Below are positions 63,947-64,000 of a DNA stretch of 64,000 nt, one piece after another. The translations under genes and the position numbers were made by a program. The first letter of the stretch is position 1; the number at the start of each line of letters is the position of its first letter. This DNA is from Lachnospiraceae bacterium XBB1006 (lineage in GTDB: Bacteria; Bacillota; Clostridia; Lachnospirales; Lachnospiraceae). The stretch spans positions 158,766 through 222,765 of the forward strand of contig FOXT01000007.1 of assembly GCA_900115795.1 (NCBI GenBank), given 5' to 3'. Under the pieces are notes generated by a model. The model saw nothing but the letters and a program-made list of their open reading frames with translations. It was not told the origin of the DNA and did not search any database.

Positions 63947-64000
63947 ATAACACGTCGCTGATGACAAGACAAAAAACTTCAGAAAGCGACAAAAAATAAT

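Overview
This window is the replication-origin region of a low-GC Gram-positive anaerobe, most likely a member of the Clostridia close to the Lachnospiraceae. The evidence is the gene order rpmH-rnpA-yidD-yidC-jag-mnmE-mnmG-rsmG next to dnaA-dnaN-S4-recF-gyrB-gyrA, the families DUF3881, DUF4446, DUF1858 and DUF951, several 4Fe-4S proteins, a lipoteichoic-acid-synthase family protein, and strong AGGAGG ribosome binding sites. I worked only by reading; family names come from motifs, not from a search.

Layout. The origin lies at about 52.8-54.8 kb. Left of it most genes are on the minus strand and right of it all are on the plus strand, so genes run with the forks. From 1 to 7.6 kb: mecA, a DUF1858 redox protein, a 2[4Fe-4S] ferredoxin, a MerR regulator, a gdpP-rplI-dnaB operon and glyA. 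From 7.6 to 14.2 kb is a more accessory stretch: an S66 peptidase, a P-loop kinase, an ABC-F plus MFS pair behind a regulated leader, a nucleotidyltransferase and a tandem GNAT protein. From 14.3 to 21.6 kb: sbcCD with a membrane-anchored hydrolase, rpsF-ssb-rpsR, DUF951 and a sirtuin. From 21.6 to 32.7 kb: an LtaS-like protein, then a long minus-strand cluster read as abiEi-like, abiEii-like, yaaO-type decarboxylase, guanylate-kinase-like, yaaR, holB, ricT, trmN6, rsmI, mgtE. From 32.8 to 42.7 kb: an ArgR-like regulator, a D,D-carboxypeptidase, trmB, an EF-hand-motif protein, tRNA-Lys, pepT, an aldo/keto reductase, a repeat-rich membrane coiled-coil protein, tRNA-Arg, DUF3881 and DUF4446. From 42.7 to 46 kb: parAB, two perfect parS sites, a small coiled-coil gene and an alpha/beta hydrolase. 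From 46 to 62.8 kb: the origin-proximal core. The last kilobase holds a decayed 4Fe-4S membrane gene, tRNA-Ser, a DUF2007-like gene and a strong promoter firing out of the window.

The most interesting signals are: (1) an origin with DnaA-box clusters on both sides of dnaA and, downstream of dnaA, a DnaA box followed by five DnaA-trios; (2) a parS site lying inside the parA promoter; (3) an ABC-F resistance-type gene behind a promoter, short leader ORF and intrinsic terminator, which suggests antibiotic-responsive attenuation; (4) an AbiE-like pair whose toxin-like partner appears to have lost its nucleotidyltransferase motifs and which is tightly joined to the holB housekeeping cluster; (5) a membrane coiled-coil protein with DNA tandem repeats and a FliM-like C-terminal motif; and (6) an EF-hand-motif gene with a sigma-28-like promoter and a leader terminator. 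I saw no insertion sequence, prophage or CRISPR array.
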